Shown piece after piece: positions 43,601 through 52,968 of a DNA stretch of 64,000 bases; positions within the stretch are counted from its first letter, which is position 1, and each line of letters begins with the position of its first letter. The position numbers were made by a program, and so were the translations under genes. The DNA comes from Syntrophomonadaceae bacterium (GTDB lineage Bacteria > Bacillota > Dethiobacteria > DTU022). Under the pieces are notes generated by a model. It was not told where the DNA came from. It did no database searches and saw only the letters and a program-made list of their open reading frames with translations. The stretch lies in contig SKMK01000003.1 in assembly GCA_007121075.1 (NCBI GenBank), positions 18,389 through 82,388 on the forward strand, written 5' to 3'.

Positions 43601-44053
43601 CTAATCCTGCCGTTTCTTAATCATATTCAGCAGGGCCTCCAGGCCCAGCAGGTAGCTGTCTTCCCCGAAACCGCACATTATCCCCCCGGCAACCGGTGAA
43701 ATCACCGAATGACGGCGAAATGGTTCCCGGGCGAAGATATTGCTCAGGTGTACTTCAACCAGTGGAAGCCTGGATGCGGACAAAGCATCCCGCAGGGAGT
43801 AACTATAGTGGGTGAGGGCACCCGGGTTGATCAGGATTCCGTCAAAATGGCCCTGGGCCTCCTGGATGCGGTCAATCAGGGCCCCTTCACAGTTGGACTG
43901 GAAAGTTTCTACCCGGGCGTCAAGATCCGGCGCCCGTTCTTTCAAAAACTGATCAATTTCAGCCAGGGTCCGGGTCCCGTAAAGTTCAGGTTCCCTCCGG
44001 CCCAGCAGGTTGAGATTGGGTCCATGGAGAACTAAAATACTGCAACCTGCCAC
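43601..44053 (-). CDS. aroQ: 3-dehydroquinate dehydratase, type II
   Basis: 150 residues. Type II signatures: [16 protein letters not shown] with the catalytic Tyr, [31 protein letters not shown] and [16 protein letters not shown]. It removes water from 3-dehydroquinate in the shikimate pathway. It is three bases ahead of the M24 peptidase gene. Confidence 0.95.
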   Translation of the reverse strand: MAGCSILVLHGPNLNLLGRREPELYGTRTLAEIDQFLKERAPDLDARVETFQSNCEGALIDRIQEAQGHFDGILINPGALTHYSYSLRDALSASRLPLVEVHLSNIFAREPFRRHSVISPVAGGIMCGFGEDSYLLGLEALLNMIKKRQD

Positions 44054-44169
44054 TTCGCCTACCTCCCTTAAAAATAATAAAACTAATTTCCCGTATTTAC
44101 AGTAAAATTCCTGCTTCTGACCGATAAATTTTTCTAAAACAGCAAGGAACCGTAAATCAGTTCAATAAA

Positions 44170-44709
44170 TCAGCGGTTGTTTAAACAGGATAGAATTTCT
44201 GAGGCAACCTGCCGGGGTGTTTTAGCGGTTGTATCGATTTCAAAATCGCAGTTCCGGTAATAAGGTTCCCTTTCTTCCAGCATTTTTTTTACCTTTTGTT
44301 CCGGCTCTGGTCCGTTTAAAAGAGGCCTGTGCCCGGTACCGGAAATTCTCCGGCAAATTTCCTCCGCTGAGGCCCTGAGCAGGACAATCAGGCCGACTTT
44401 CTTTAACATGGCCCTGTTATTCTCTCTCAAAACCACACCCCCACCGGTAGCAACCACCAGGCTGCCCGGAGGGTACCTATCCAGGCTTTTCACCACTTTG
44501 CTTTCCCGCTCCCGGAAAAACCCTTCTCCGTATTTTTCAAAAATGAGGGGCACACTTAAACCGGTAGCCGTTTTAACCAGTTGATCGGTGTCCACAAACC
44601 GCCTCTTCAATTTAGCGGCCAACAGTTTGCCCACTTCGGTTTTTCCGGTACCCATGAAGCCGGTTAAGATGATTTGTCTGCTTTCCAAACGGGCAGTAAT
44701 CTGAACCAT
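44170..44709 (-). CDS. aroK: Shikimate kinase
   Basis: 179 residues. P-loop LTGFMGTGKTEVGKLLA near residue 16, shikimate-binding FVDTDQLV and FFRERESKVV, and GGGVVLRENNR. It phosphorylates shikimate. aroB and aroC, frequent neighbours of aroK, are not in the window. Confidence 0.94.
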   Translation of the reverse strand: MVQITARLESRQIILTGFMGTGKTEVGKLLAAKLKRRFVDTDQLVKTATGLSVPLIFEKYGEGFFRERESKVVKSLDRYPPGSLVVATGGGVVLRENNRAMLKKVGLIVLLRASAEEICRRISGTGHRPLLNGPEPEQKVKKMLEEREPYYRNCDFEIDTTAKTPRQVASEILSCLNNR

Positions 44710-44784
44710 CCCCTGCCTGCACCGCTATTATTTACTATCATATCATAACCTGTAACCGCGTAATTGGAATATGCTCCTGCGGTT

Positions 44785-45282
44785 TTAATAAATTTCCCAG
44801 TGCTCAGGAGGCTCTTCTGAAATTCTGACCCTGCCGGTGGCCGGGGCAACAATTATATACAAAACACTGCCGGCGGCGTTCTCCAGGGCCACAGTACCGC
44901 CGCTGCTGGGAGAACCGTTATAGTTAAAGAGAAGATAGCGGACATTGTCTGACATGGGAAAGTTAACCGACCTGAGTATCACCCCTTCCGGCAGCTCAAC
45001 AAGGTAGGTCTCCTCGCTCTTACCGCATGTAACCCGGTACCTGCCATCAAGCCTGAATTCCAGGATTTGACCGCTGCCCGTTGTGATCGCCCTCTGCTGG
45101 GCTTTGCGCATTTCAGTGGTCATGGTCCTGGCCGCCAGATCAAGGTTGTGTTTTTGCCCCAGGCCCTGGACGGCTGGAGCGGCCACCAGCGCCAAAATCC
45201 CGAGCAAGGCCACTATACATACCAGTTCGACCAAAGTGAAGGCAAATTCAGTTTTGAGTTCTTTTCTTGTTGTTTTTATCAT
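44785..45282 (-). CDS. Type II secretion / type IV pseudopilin (GspH-like)
   Basis: 165 residues from ATG 45282 (a longer frame extends into gspE). The 14-residue basic leader ends in EFA-FTLVELVCIVALLGILAL: a class III prepilin site, with Ala rather than Gly at -1 and Glu at +5. The rest follows the GspH fold (LAARTMTTEMRKAQQRAI). The prepilin peptidase at 48.2 kb would process it. It is transcribed after gspE, whose end it follows at once. Confidence 0.8.
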   Translation of the reverse strand: MIKTTRKELKTEFAFTLVELVCIVALLGILALVAAPAVQGLGQKHNLDLAARTMTTEMRKAQQRAITTGSGQILEFRLDGRYRVTCGKSEETYLVELPEGVILRSVNFPMSDNVRYLLFNYNGSPSSGGTVALENAAGSVLYIIVAPATGRVRISEEPPEHWEIY

Positions 45283-45331
45283 CTGTTTAAATAATCTTTC
45301 CGCCGTTGATAAATAATAATCAAGGCAATCA

Positions 45332-47092
45332 TCAATCATCCTGCTGCAGTTCGGAAAAAACACAACTGTTCTCTACGAACCCGGCTGTTTGATCATCGAG
45401 CAGGCTGTTAAAGGTAGCCCGCACCGCCTCACCCAGGGTAGTGACCCCTTCTTCGACGCACCTTAAGGCCCCGGAAAGCAGGGGCTGCATTCCCAGCTCC
45501 ACCGCTTTATTATGAATCGCCACAGCCGGCGACCGGTTTAAAATTAAAGCCTGCAGTTCCTGGCCCACGACCAGGATTTCCTGGATCGAAGTGCGCCCTC
45601 GAAAGCCGGTATGACTGCAGCGTTTACAACCGGCGCCGCGGTGCAGACTCTGCGGGGGTTCCTGATTAAAATAGCGGGCATAAAATACCTTCTCTTCATC
45701 CTTGAGACAAAACTCCTCGGTGCAGTGAGGGCAAATTCTTCTGATCAGACGCTGGGCAACTATTCCCACCGTCGAAGCCGTTACCATGAAGGGTTCCAGG
45801 CCCATATCGCTAAGCCTGGTCACTGCGCCGGCAGCATTGTTGGTATGGAGGGTGGATAAAACCAGGTGCCCGGTCAGGGCGGCCTGAGAAGCAATTTTAA
45901 CTGTTTCCGGATCTCTTATTTCGCCGACCATGATGATGTCGGGATCCTGCCTTAGAATCGATCGGAGGGCGTTGGCAAAGGTGCGGTTAATCCTGCGATC
46001 AACCGGGACCTGGTTGATTCCATTCAGGCGATATTCGACCGGATCTTCAACCGTGATAATATTGTAGCTGGGATTGTTCAGGTAATGCAGGGCTGAATAA
46101 AGGGTTGTCGTTTTGCCGCAACCGGTCGGCCCGGTAACCAGGATCATCCCGGACTGGTTCAGTAAAAGACGTTGAAAGGCTCTTAAATTGTCAGGAGAAA
46201 AACCCAGCCGGTCCAGGGGTAAAATAATTTTATTCTTGTCCAGAAGGCGAATCACTACTTTTTCCCCGTGCACGGTAGGCATGGTGGATACCCGTAAATT
46301 GATTTCCCGGCCCTCTTTACGGTGATGGATGTTCCCATCCTGGGCCAACCTTTTCTCTGCAATATCCAGGTTGGCCATAATTTTTATCCTGGAAACAATC
46401 TGGGCCGGTTTAAAACGGGGTGGCACGGCAAGGTCTTGAAGGACCCCATCCAGCCGCATCCGAATTCGCAGCCCTTCTCCGGTTGGTTCCAAATGAATAT
46501 CACTTGCTTCTTCTTCGATGGCCCTGCCGATCAGGGAATCGACCAGTTTTACAACCGGGGCCTCACCCGAAGCGGGCATTGTGGCAGTGGTTGCTTCAGT
46601 TTCCCTGACAGTGTCTTTCCCTGCCGACCCTTCTTGATCACGGTTTTGATTGCCGGCCAGTTCATAATAATGGTCGATGGCATAAGAAATAGCTTTTTCT
46701 CCGGCAACGACCGGGCGTATTTCCAGCCCGGTAACCATGGCTGCATCATCTATGGCGGTTAAATCCAATGGGTCGGCCATAGCCAGGTAAAGCCTGTCTT
46801 CCCTGATGGCAGCAGGCATGATCCGGTAACGGCGGGCCATTTCCGCCGGGATGGAATCTACAACATTTTCGTTAATTTTAAAATTATAAAGGTTAATCAG
46901 GGGTATGTTCAGCAGTTCTTCCAGGATTGAAACAGCTGTTTCTTCATCAAGCAGGCCTTTTTCAATTAAAATTCGAGCCAGGGATTTCCCGGTCCGATTT
47001 TGTTCATTAAAGATTAAAACTTGTTTTTCTACCGGAACTAAAGCGGCTTCGAGAAGAGCCTTTTCAATACTTTGACGGTTAAGCCTCTCCAT
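45332..47092 (-). CDS. Type IV pilus / type II secretion assembly ATPase GspE (PilB)
   Basis: 586 residues. An N-terminal MshEN domain (~1-150) precedes the ATPase domain: Walker A TGPTGCGKTTTLYSALH, Asp box ITVEDPVEYRL, Walker B PDIIMVGEIRDPETV and His box GHLVLSTLHTNNAAGAV, then a zinc site (CPHC, CKRC). It powers pilin polymerisation from the cytoplasmic side. A second homologue lies at 62.3 kb. No retraction ATPase (pilT) is in the window. Confidence 0.93.
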   Translation of the reverse strand: MERLNRQSIEKALLEAALVPVEKQVLIFNEQNRTGKSLARILIEKGLLDEETAVSILEELLNIPLINLYNFKINENVVDSIPAEMARRYRIMPAAIREDRLYLAMADPLDLTAIDDAAMVTGLEIRPVVAGEKAISYAIDHYYELAGNQNRDQEGSAGKDTVRETEATTATMPASGEAPVVKLVDSLIGRAIEEEASDIHLEPTGEGLRIRMRLDGVLQDLAVPPRFKPAQIVSRIKIMANLDIAEKRLAQDGNIHHRKEGREINLRVSTMPTVHGEKVVIRLLDKNKIILPLDRLGFSPDNLRAFQRLLLNQSGMILVTGPTGCGKTTTLYSALHYLNNPSYNIITVEDPVEYRLNGINQVPVDRRINRTFANALRSILRQDPDIIMVGEIRDPETVKIASQAALTGHLVLSTLHTNNAAGAVTRLSDMGLEPFMVTASTVGIVAQRLIRRICPHCTEEFCLKDEEKVFYARYFNQEPPQSLHRGAGCKRCSHTGFRGRTSIQEILVVGQELQALILNRSPAVAIHNKAVELGMQPLLSGALRCVEEGVTTLGEAVRATFNSLLDDQTAGFVENSCVFSELQQDD

Positions 47093-47125
47093 GGCAGTTC
47101 TCCTCTTTTCTTGGATGTATTAGAA

Positions 47126-47995
47126 TCACGTTGACGGCTTTGTTTTCTGGACGCCTGCCGCCTTTTGCATAATCTCCCCCGGAGCTTTCTCCCCGGTGAA
47201 CAATTCAAAAGACTTTACGGCCTGCCAGACAAGCATCCCCAGGCCGTTGTAAGCACCCCCCCCTTTCCGCTCAAACGCCTCCATTATTCCGGTCTGATCC
47301 GGGTTATAACGCAGGTCAATCAACAGCTGTTTTACATCCAAGCCGTCCGCCACCGTAAGAGCATCATCAAATTCAGGAGCATCAAAAGGAAGGCTGTACA
47401 CCACCAGCCTGCACCGGGCTAAAACCTCCCCCATGGATCGCCCGTCCAGGGATATATAACTGCAATTTTGCAGGGGTGTTTTTTCTGACAATAATTGACA
47501 CAGGGCCCGCCCCCTGGATCCTGAACGGTTGGCAACAATAATCTCTCCTGCTCCCCTGTGGGCCAGGGTATAAGCCACAGCCCGGGCTGCCCCGCCGGCC
47601 CCAACCACCAGTACAGTTTGTCCGGAGCTATAGGACGGATCCGTCTGGCTAAGGTACCGGTAAAACCCCTCCCCGTCTGTGGTAGTACCATAAAGCATGC
47701 CGCCCCGGTTGATGATAGTATTGACGGATTTAACATGTTCCGACTCCGGCGAAACTGAATCGAGATAGTGTATTACGGCTTCTTTAAAAGGGGCAGTCAC
47801 ATTGCCCCCCGCGGCGGATAGGGCCTTCATACCCCTCACTGCCGCCCCAATGTGTTCATAATCCACCGGGCAGGCCAGGTAGACACAGTTCAGGCCTAAA
47901 GCGTCAAAGGCAGAGTTGTGCATCGGCGGAGACAGGGAATGCTCCACAGGGTTGCCCAGCAAGAGGTAGAACCTGGTCCTGGCGTTAATCGGCAA
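47126..47995 (-). CDS. aroE: Shikimate dehydrogenase
   Basis: 289 residues. Substrate-binding LLGNPVEHSLSPPMHNSAFD, catalytic Lys in NVTAPFKEAVIHYLD, NADP site VVGAGGAARAVAYTLAHRG with NRSGSRGRA and the C-terminal GLGMLVWQAVKSFELF. It reduces 3-dehydroshikimate. It lies just upstream of gspE on the same strand, within the pilus island. An extended -10 (TGCTATACT) lies about 40 bases upstream. Confidence 0.93.
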   Translation of the reverse strand: MPINARTRFYLLLGNPVEHSLSPPMHNSAFDALGLNCVYLACPVDYEHIGAAVRGMKALSAAGGNVTAPFKEAVIHYLDSVSPESEHVKSVNTIINRGGMLYGTTTDGEGFYRYLSQTDPSYSSGQTVLVVGAGGAARAVAYTLAHRGAGEIIVANRSGSRGRALCQLLSEKTPLQNCSYISLDGRSMGEVLARCRLVVYSLPFDAPEFDDALTVADGLDVKQLLIDLRYNPDQTGIMEAFERKGGGAYNGLGMLVWQAVKSFELFTGEKAPGEIMQKAAGVQKTKPST

Positions 47996-48200
47996 TACCG
48001 TTCACCCGGCCTTTTTAATATTGATCATGTAATAGTATAGCACAGCGATATCTGCACGGAAAGGCTCAGAATGGTGATTTTAAACTAAATTTAACTGATA
48101 CCGCTGCTTTATGCAGGAATAAGCCCCGGAATGTCGAATAGACTGAACTAATTGGGTCATAAAAAACATCAATAGAGGCTGAAAGGAGCTATACACCAAA

Positions 48201-49004
48201 TTGCTTAACACCCAGGATCTGTTTCCAGCAGCCTTACTTTTCATTCTCGGCCTCTGTTTCGGCAGCTTTTTGAACGTCCTCGTATACCGCCTGCCTAAAA
48301 AACTATCCCTGACCAGCCCGCCATCCAGCTGTCCCCGGTGCGGAAAGAAACTGGGCGCTATGGAGCTAATCCCGGTTGTCGGTTACCTGTTCTTGAAAGG
48401 TCGCTGTCAGGACTGCGGCGCCAGGATCGGTATACGCTACCCCCTGGTGGAGCTGTTGACCGGTATTCTCTTTATGCTTATTTATTTATTTTACGGCCTC
48501 TCCCTGGAGTTTTTCATCTATACCACTCTATTGTTCCTGCTTTTTGGCATCGCCCGGATCGACCTCGAACACCGGATTGTTCCCAATATCATGGTCGGGA
48601 CAGGACTGCTAATCGGTTTGATTTTTTATCTGCCCGGCCTCCTGCCCGGTCTGCTGCCGGTGCCGGAAGCCCTGATTAGTGAAAGGGCCTTTACCGATGC
48701 CCTGTTTGGAATGTTCCTGGGAGGCGGGATCATGCTGGTCATTTTTTTGGCAAGCCGCGGCGGTATGGGCGCCGGGGATATCAAACTGATGGCCCTGATC
48801 GGCTTTTACGTTGGCCTGCGTGGTACAGCGGCAGTCCTTCTCTTCGGCTTCCTGTTCGGTGCTGTAACCGGCCTTGCTTTCATGGTCACCGGAAAGCTGA
48901 CCAGGAAAGACGCCCTCCCTTTTGCCCCTTTCTTATCCCTGGCCACACTGGTCCAGGTTCTGTGGGGTGAGCAAATTTGGGACTGGTATACCAGCCTGTT
49001 GTAA
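48201..49004 (+). CDS. pilD: Prepilin peptidase / N-methyltransferase PilD
   Basis: 267 residues with a TTG start and AAAGGAG 12 bases upstream. The cytoplasmic zinc motif has two CXXC pairs (CPRCGKK, CQDCGAR), the methyltransferase domain follows FGSFLNVLVYRLP, and the aspartic protease sites are in ARIDLEHRIVPN and GGMGAGDIKLMALIGFYVG. About eight membrane segments. It cleaves and methylates the prepilins encoded on both sides. It opens the plus-strand pilus operon. Confidence 0.92.
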   Translation: MLNTQDLFPAALLFILGLCFGSFLNVLVYRLPKKLSLTSPPSSCPRCGKKLGAMELIPVVGYLFLKGRCQDCGARIGIRYPLVELLTGILFMLIYLFYGLSLEFFIYTTLLFLLFGIARIDLEHRIVPNIMVGTGLLIGLIFYLPGLLPGLLPVPEALISERAFTDALFGMFLGGGIMLVIFLASRGGMGAGDIKLMALIGFYVGLRGTAAVLLFGFLFGAVTGLAFMVTGKLTRKDALPFAPFLSLATLVQVLWGEQIWDWYTSLL

Positions 49005-49138
49005 TTTTTCCGCTCCGAATGTATTTACATTGCGCCTGCCAGGGCGTGCGTCCGGATCCAGGTGAAAATTTTTTCCGCCTGGGCGTCCAGCGTTGCTTGA
49101 TACCTTAATAAAAAACTGATTGAAACAGGAACACGTCT

Positions 49139-49567
49139 GTGAAAAAAACATCATTTTTTAGTAACTGTGGTTATACCTTAATCGAACTGCTGGTGGCTGT
49201 AGCCATACTGGGCCTGGTAGCGGCACCAATATTTACGCTTTTTAACAGCGGTTTTTCTTCGATCGCCGTTGCGGGAAGACAAAGCGCCGCTATCAACCTG
49301 TGCCGCGAGAAGATGGAAACTGTCAAAGCCGGTGATTTCGATCAACTCTACGATTTTTATATTTCAAATGCAGGCAGCCCCCATGTTGAGGATAATATCC
49401 CCGGAGCCCCTCTTTTCCGGCGGGTTACCGAAGTCGATGTTGTTAACCCCGCAAATGGATCTCTGCCCCCCGGGGCTGAGGTTCTATCTGTTACCGTATC
49501 CGTTTACTGGACCTCAGGTTCGGGCGAAAAGTCAGAAAGCCTGGAAAGCAGGCTGGCAAGAAGGTGA
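49139..49567 (+). CDS. Minor prepilin (PilV/GspI-like)
   Basis: 142 residues with a GTG start. Leader MKKTSFFSNCG followed by YTLIELLVAVAILGLVAAPIFTLF, the prepilin cleavage site and hydrophobic assembly helix. The rest has the globular fold start common to GspI/PilV (AAINLCREKMETVKAGDF). It overlaps the next pilin gene by four bases. Confidence 0.82.
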   Translation: MKKTSFFSNCGYTLIELLVAVAILGLVAAPIFTLFNSGFSSIAVAGRQSAAINLCREKMETVKAGDFDQLYDFYISNAGSPHVEDNIPGAPLFRRVTEVDVVNPANGSLPPGAEVLSVTVSVYWTSGSGEKSESLESRLARR

Positions 49568-50142
49568 AAGAGTCGTTATTGCATAAATTAAAACATCTTG
49601 AAAACGGCTTTACACTGGTGGAAATGGTCGTAGCCTTTGCTCTGCTCGGCCTGGTTATTTCCGCCCTTTATTCCTTCTATTTATTCGGACTGCAGGCCTG
49701 GAACCGCAGCGACGAGCGGATGGAGCACCAGCAAACAGCCCGAATTGCCCTGGACAAAATGATCAGGGAGCTGCAGTATGCTCACCTGGTTAAATGCAGT
49801 ATCGATCAAAATGACTGCAGCAGCGGTGTGCCCTGCGAGATCATTTACTTCAGGATTAACGTCGCCGGAACCTCTACCAGGCACAGCTTTCGCCTTAACC
49901 ATACCCAGCTTCATTTTGACCGGCGCCGGGACAGCAACAATTCGATCCGGTCTACCAATGTCGTCGCCCTGGGCATAACCGGCCTGGAATTTTTAATCGA
50001 CGAACAGGAGACCGTCTTCATTACGGTCAGGGCCGGAGAAGGCTCCAGCAGGGTTGTCCTTACCGGGGCGGTGAGACCTCGTAATTTACCCCCGCCGCAG
50101 TCCGGTCACGAAAACCATGAAGGCGGTGACGTCGATCATTAA
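49564..50142 (+). CDS. Minor prepilin (PilW/GspJ-like)
   Basis: 192 residues, GTG start overlapping the previous stop. The leader ends LKHLENG-FTLVEMVVAFALLGLVISALYS (cleavage after Gly, Glu at +5), and the first part of the mature protein (RIALDKMIRELQYAH) resembles GspJ/PilW. Two cysteines in DCSSGVPC may form a disulfide. It overlaps the next gene by 26 bases. Confidence 0.82.
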   Translation: MKESLLHKLKHLENGFTLVEMVVAFALLGLVISALYSFYLFGLQAWNRSDERMEHQQTARIALDKMIRELQYAHLVKCSIDQNDCSSGVPCEIIYFRINVAGTSTRHSFRLNHTQLHFDRRRDSNNSIRSTNVVALGITGLEFLIDEQETVFITVRAGEGSSRVVLTGAVRPRNLPPPQSGHENHEGGDVDH

Positions 50143-50614
50143 CAAAAGGATTTACTATGTTTGGTTCTGTGATAAGGGGATGGCCCTGGCCCTGGTTTTA
50201 ATCTTCACCGCCGCCCTGATGATTTTGGGGGCCGCTGTAATAACTTTTGCCGTCAATGAAAGGTTGATCACCGCATACAACAACAGCGATATCCGCCTTT
50301 ACTATATTGTCGAGGGAGGCCTGGAGACAGGTCTGGCCGTCCTTAGAGAAGACTTTTATTATAATGATGAGCTAAACGGGTCCCTGAGGGAGGGTACCTT
50401 TACAGTTTACTTCACCGACGAATACCAGCACTACAATGAAAACCGCAAAGACGAGGAGGAAGAAGAATATTTCGAAAATGAGGATAAGATCCGTTTTATC
50501 CGCTGCGTGGGCACCCTGGGCGAAAACAGCAAGGCCATGAGTATAGCGGCGGAGCAAGATGAGCAGGGCCGGCTTTACATCCTCAGGTGGTACCGGATTT
50601 TCCCCTACCACTAA
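50117..50614 (+). CDS. PilX-like pilus assembly protein
   Basis: 165 residues. Residues ~20-45 (KGMALALVLIFTAALMILGAAVITFA) form a prepilin-like helix without the Glu at +5, as in PilX/GspK N-termini; NNSDIRLYYIVEGGLETGLAVL is typical. The C-terminal half is acidic. Its start overlaps the upstream pilin gene. It would help initiate the pilus. Confidence 0.75.
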   Translation: MKAVTSIINKRIYYVWFCDKGMALALVLIFTAALMILGAAVITFAVNERLITAYNNSDIRLYYIVEGGLETGLAVLREDFYYNDELNGSLREGTFTVYFTDEYQHYNENRKDEEEEEYFENEDKIRFIRCVGTLGENSKAMSIAAEQDEQGRLYILRWYRIFPYH

Positions 50615-50688
50615 GATCAATTAACCATTTAAGTAAATCGGCTTTTAACAGAATACCGGTTGTCGAAAGGAGAGCAACTATCACATTG

Positions 50689-51789
50689 ATGAGTACAATT
50701 AATACTTCAGCCGCACCAGGGCACCGCATCAGGGGTAAATATTCACCGATCGGCATTGATTTTGGCAGCGGCCGGGTCAAGATGCTCCAGCTGAAGCAGC
50801 AGCGGGGCAATTTTCACGTTCATGATAAATGTCATTTCCCCATGCCGCTGGAAACAACACCAAACAGCCTTATTGCCAGCACTGCCGATCCGCATCTCCT
50901 GCTTGAACAGCTTCGCCAGGCGAAACATAATTGCAACTGGCGCGGCAACCGGGCCTGCCTTTCTATGGACAGCCGGGCCTGCTACACCCGCGCGATTTCT
51001 CTGCCCCCATTAAGAACCCGGGAGCTTAAAGAGGCCGTTCGCTGGGAAGTCAGGAAAAATTTCCCTTTCGAGATTGATAATGCGGTGGTCAGCTGGGCAG
51101 TATTAGGTAACGGATCCGGCCCGGAACAACCGGGCCGCAGGTACTTAATTGCCTCGGTTCAGAAAACCACAGCTGATTTTTATACCGCAGTGGCCCAGAA
51201 AGCCGGCTTCAAACCCGTTTCACTGGAAATACCGCTGACCGCCCTGCTGCGATCTGTTAAACTCCGGCCGAAGGGCCCGGACCCCGGCGCCAGCAAGTAT
51301 CAGCTGCTCGTAGATTGCGGCTTCAGCTCAACCCTGGTCCTGCTTACTGTAAAGGGAACCTACTGCTTTCATCGGGTTCTAAACCTGGGAGCCGGACATT
51401 TCTACCGGGCAGCAACAGGGGGAAAGAAAGGCGACCTGAAAGCGGCCCTGCGCCTGGTTCACAGCCGGGCCTCTCTGGCAGAAAAAGGCCTCATGGTCGA
51501 AGCCTCCAGGTTGGCCCGGGCAATAAGCGAAACCCTGGCCTACTGGTCTTCTTTGTCACATAACGACCCGGTAAACCCTGCCGTTATGGAAGTAAGCGGG
51601 GGTGGCATCTTAATTCCTGGTCTGGCCTCCTACCTTTATAAAGAACTGGGTTTAAAACCCCGCCTGTATAACCCGGTTCATCTTATAAACAGTGTCCGGG
51701 TTGAAAATGGAACCGGCTCTGGAAACGGTTTCCGGGAAACTCTTTATACCACCGCCCACGGGCTTACTCTCAGGGGGTGGTTGAAATGA
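50689..51789 (+). CDS. pilM: Type IV pilus assembly protein PilM
   Basis: 366 residues from ATG 50689 (TTG at 50686 is equally possible) with GAAAGGAGAG upstream; the longer frame runs into the previous gene. FtsA-like actin fold: SPIGIDFGSGRVKMLQLKQ, ELKEAVRWEVRKNFPFEID, LLVDCGFSSTLVLL and VMEVSGGGILIPGLASYL. It forms the cytoplasmic ring that binds PilN. It overlaps pilN by an ATGA. Confidence 0.9.
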   Translation: MSTINTSAAPGHRIRGKYSPIGIDFGSGRVKMLQLKQQRGNFHVHDKCHFPMPLETTPNSLIASTADPHLLLEQLRQAKHNCNWRGNRACLSMDSRACYTRAISLPPLRTRELKEAVRWEVRKNFPFEIDNAVVSWAVLGNGSGPEQPGRRYLIASVQKTTADFYTAVAQKAGFKPVSLEIPLTALLRSVKLRPKGPDPGASKYQLLVDCGFSSTLVLLTVKGTYCFHRVLNLGAGHFYRAATGGKKGDLKAALRLVHSRASLAEKGLMVEASRLARAISETLAYWSSLSHNDPVNPAVMEVSGGGILIPGLASYLYKELGLKPRLYNPVHLINSVRVENGTGSGNGFRETLYTTAHGLTLRGWLK

Positions 51790-52340
51790 TCCCCGAACTG
51801 GATTTGAGAACACCTGAATATATCGCCTCCCGCCGCCTTTTTGGCCCGCCGTTCTTAAAACTATTATCCGGCATCCTGGGGTTCTGTATGCTGGTAGGCG
51901 CATTCTATGCAGCGACCATATACCCGGACTGGCTGCGCCGGGAGCTGGAACAAGAAATAGGCCTTGCAATTGGGCTCAGGGAAGAAGTTGCGCCCCTCCT
52001 GGAACTGGCCGAAGAAACCGCCCTGCTCAAAGCCCGGTCCGATCTGGAACAGGATCTGCATAAATCTTTAGATCCGCCCCAGGAATATCTGCTTGTCGCC
52101 AAAAAGCTGGCCTCAGCCCACCGCCTTAATTTGGAAAAGGTAACCGTTGACCGAAATGGCAGCCTCTTTCTAAAAGGGTGGAGCAGGGATTTAGGTGATA
52201 TTGCTCTGTTCAGCCAGGTTCTTGAATGTGAACCATGCTTTGTTTCTTCCGAAGTCCGGCTAATAAACCGCGGGCCCGGGGGAAACTACTATTTTGAACT
52301 GACAGCGCTCGGAACCGGAAATGGAGGCGAAATGGAATGA
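51786..52340 (+). CDS. pilN: Type IV pilus assembly protein PilN-like
   Basis: 184 residues from ATG 51786, with AGGGGG eight bases upstream and an ATGA overlap with pilM. A short cytoplasmic head (PELDLRTPEYIASRR) binds PilM; one membrane segment (~residues 20-42) is followed by a coiled coil and a periplasm-type ferredoxin-like domain. Identity rests on order and layout more than on conserved residues. Confidence 0.8.
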   Translation: MIPELDLRTPEYIASRRLFGPPFLKLLSGILGFCMLVGAFYAATIYPDWLRRELEQEIGLAIGLREEVAPLLELAEETALLKARSDLEQDLHKSLDPPQEYLLVAKKLASAHRLNLEKVTVDRNGSLFLKGWSRDLGDIALFSQVLECEPCFVSSEVRLINRGPGGNYYFELTALGTGNGGEME

Positions 52341-52912
52341 GTGAGAAAAGAACACGGGGCCCGAAAAACGGGAAAGGATTTAAATTATTTATTATAATGG
52401 CCATTTTTACGGCAGCTTTTTTAAACCTGCCGGCAGACCATTACAACGAGGCCAAAAGGTTGCGGGAACAGTTAACCGATACCCGCAGTGAAAATATGCA
52501 GTTAACTGCTGTACTGGAAGGGTCCGGCCTGATTGAATTGGAACAGGACCGGTTAGAGGGAGAAAAAGAACGCCTGGAAGCACTAGTTCCTCTTGAACAG
52601 GATCTTCCTTTTTCACTGATCAAGCTTGAGGAAGCTATAAGCCGCTTCCCCCTGACCATTCACGAGATCCGGGCCGGGGGAAAATCCAGGCATTCTCCAT
52701 ACAGCAAAATTAAAATTGACCTTGCAGTGTCCGGGCCTCCGGCAGAAATCGAAACCTTCCTGAGACAGTTAAATAATCTGCCTTACCTCATCTCTGTGGA
52801 CAATCTTACCTGGTCAAGCGGAAACGAGGAAGATCTGGTAGTACTGGATCTGGAACTTTTTTTCATCGATCCTGCTGAAGTAAAACCGCTGCTGGAATGG
52901 CCAGAGTTATAG
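52337..52912 (+). CDS. pilO: Type IV pilus assembly protein PilO-like
   Basis: 191 residues, ATGA overlap with pilN. One membrane segment (LFIIMAIFTAAFLNLP, residues ~15-30), a coiled coil (~35-90) and a C-terminal alpha/beta domain (IKIDLAVSGPPAEIETFLRQ) as in PilO/GspM. It pairs with PilN in the alignment complex. Confidence 0.8.
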   Translation: MSEKRTRGPKNGKGFKLFIIMAIFTAAFLNLPADHYNEAKRLREQLTDTRSENMQLTAVLEGSGLIELEQDRLEGEKERLEALVPLEQDLPFSLIKLEEAISRFPLTIHEIRAGGKSRHSPYSKIKIDLAVSGPPAEIETFLRQLNNLPYLISVDNLTWSSGNEEDLVVLDLELFFIDPAEVKPLLEWPEL

Positions 52913-52968
52913 CAACCGGATTCTCTCCTTACTTACAGGCACCAGCATTCAACAAAGGGGATGGTTAT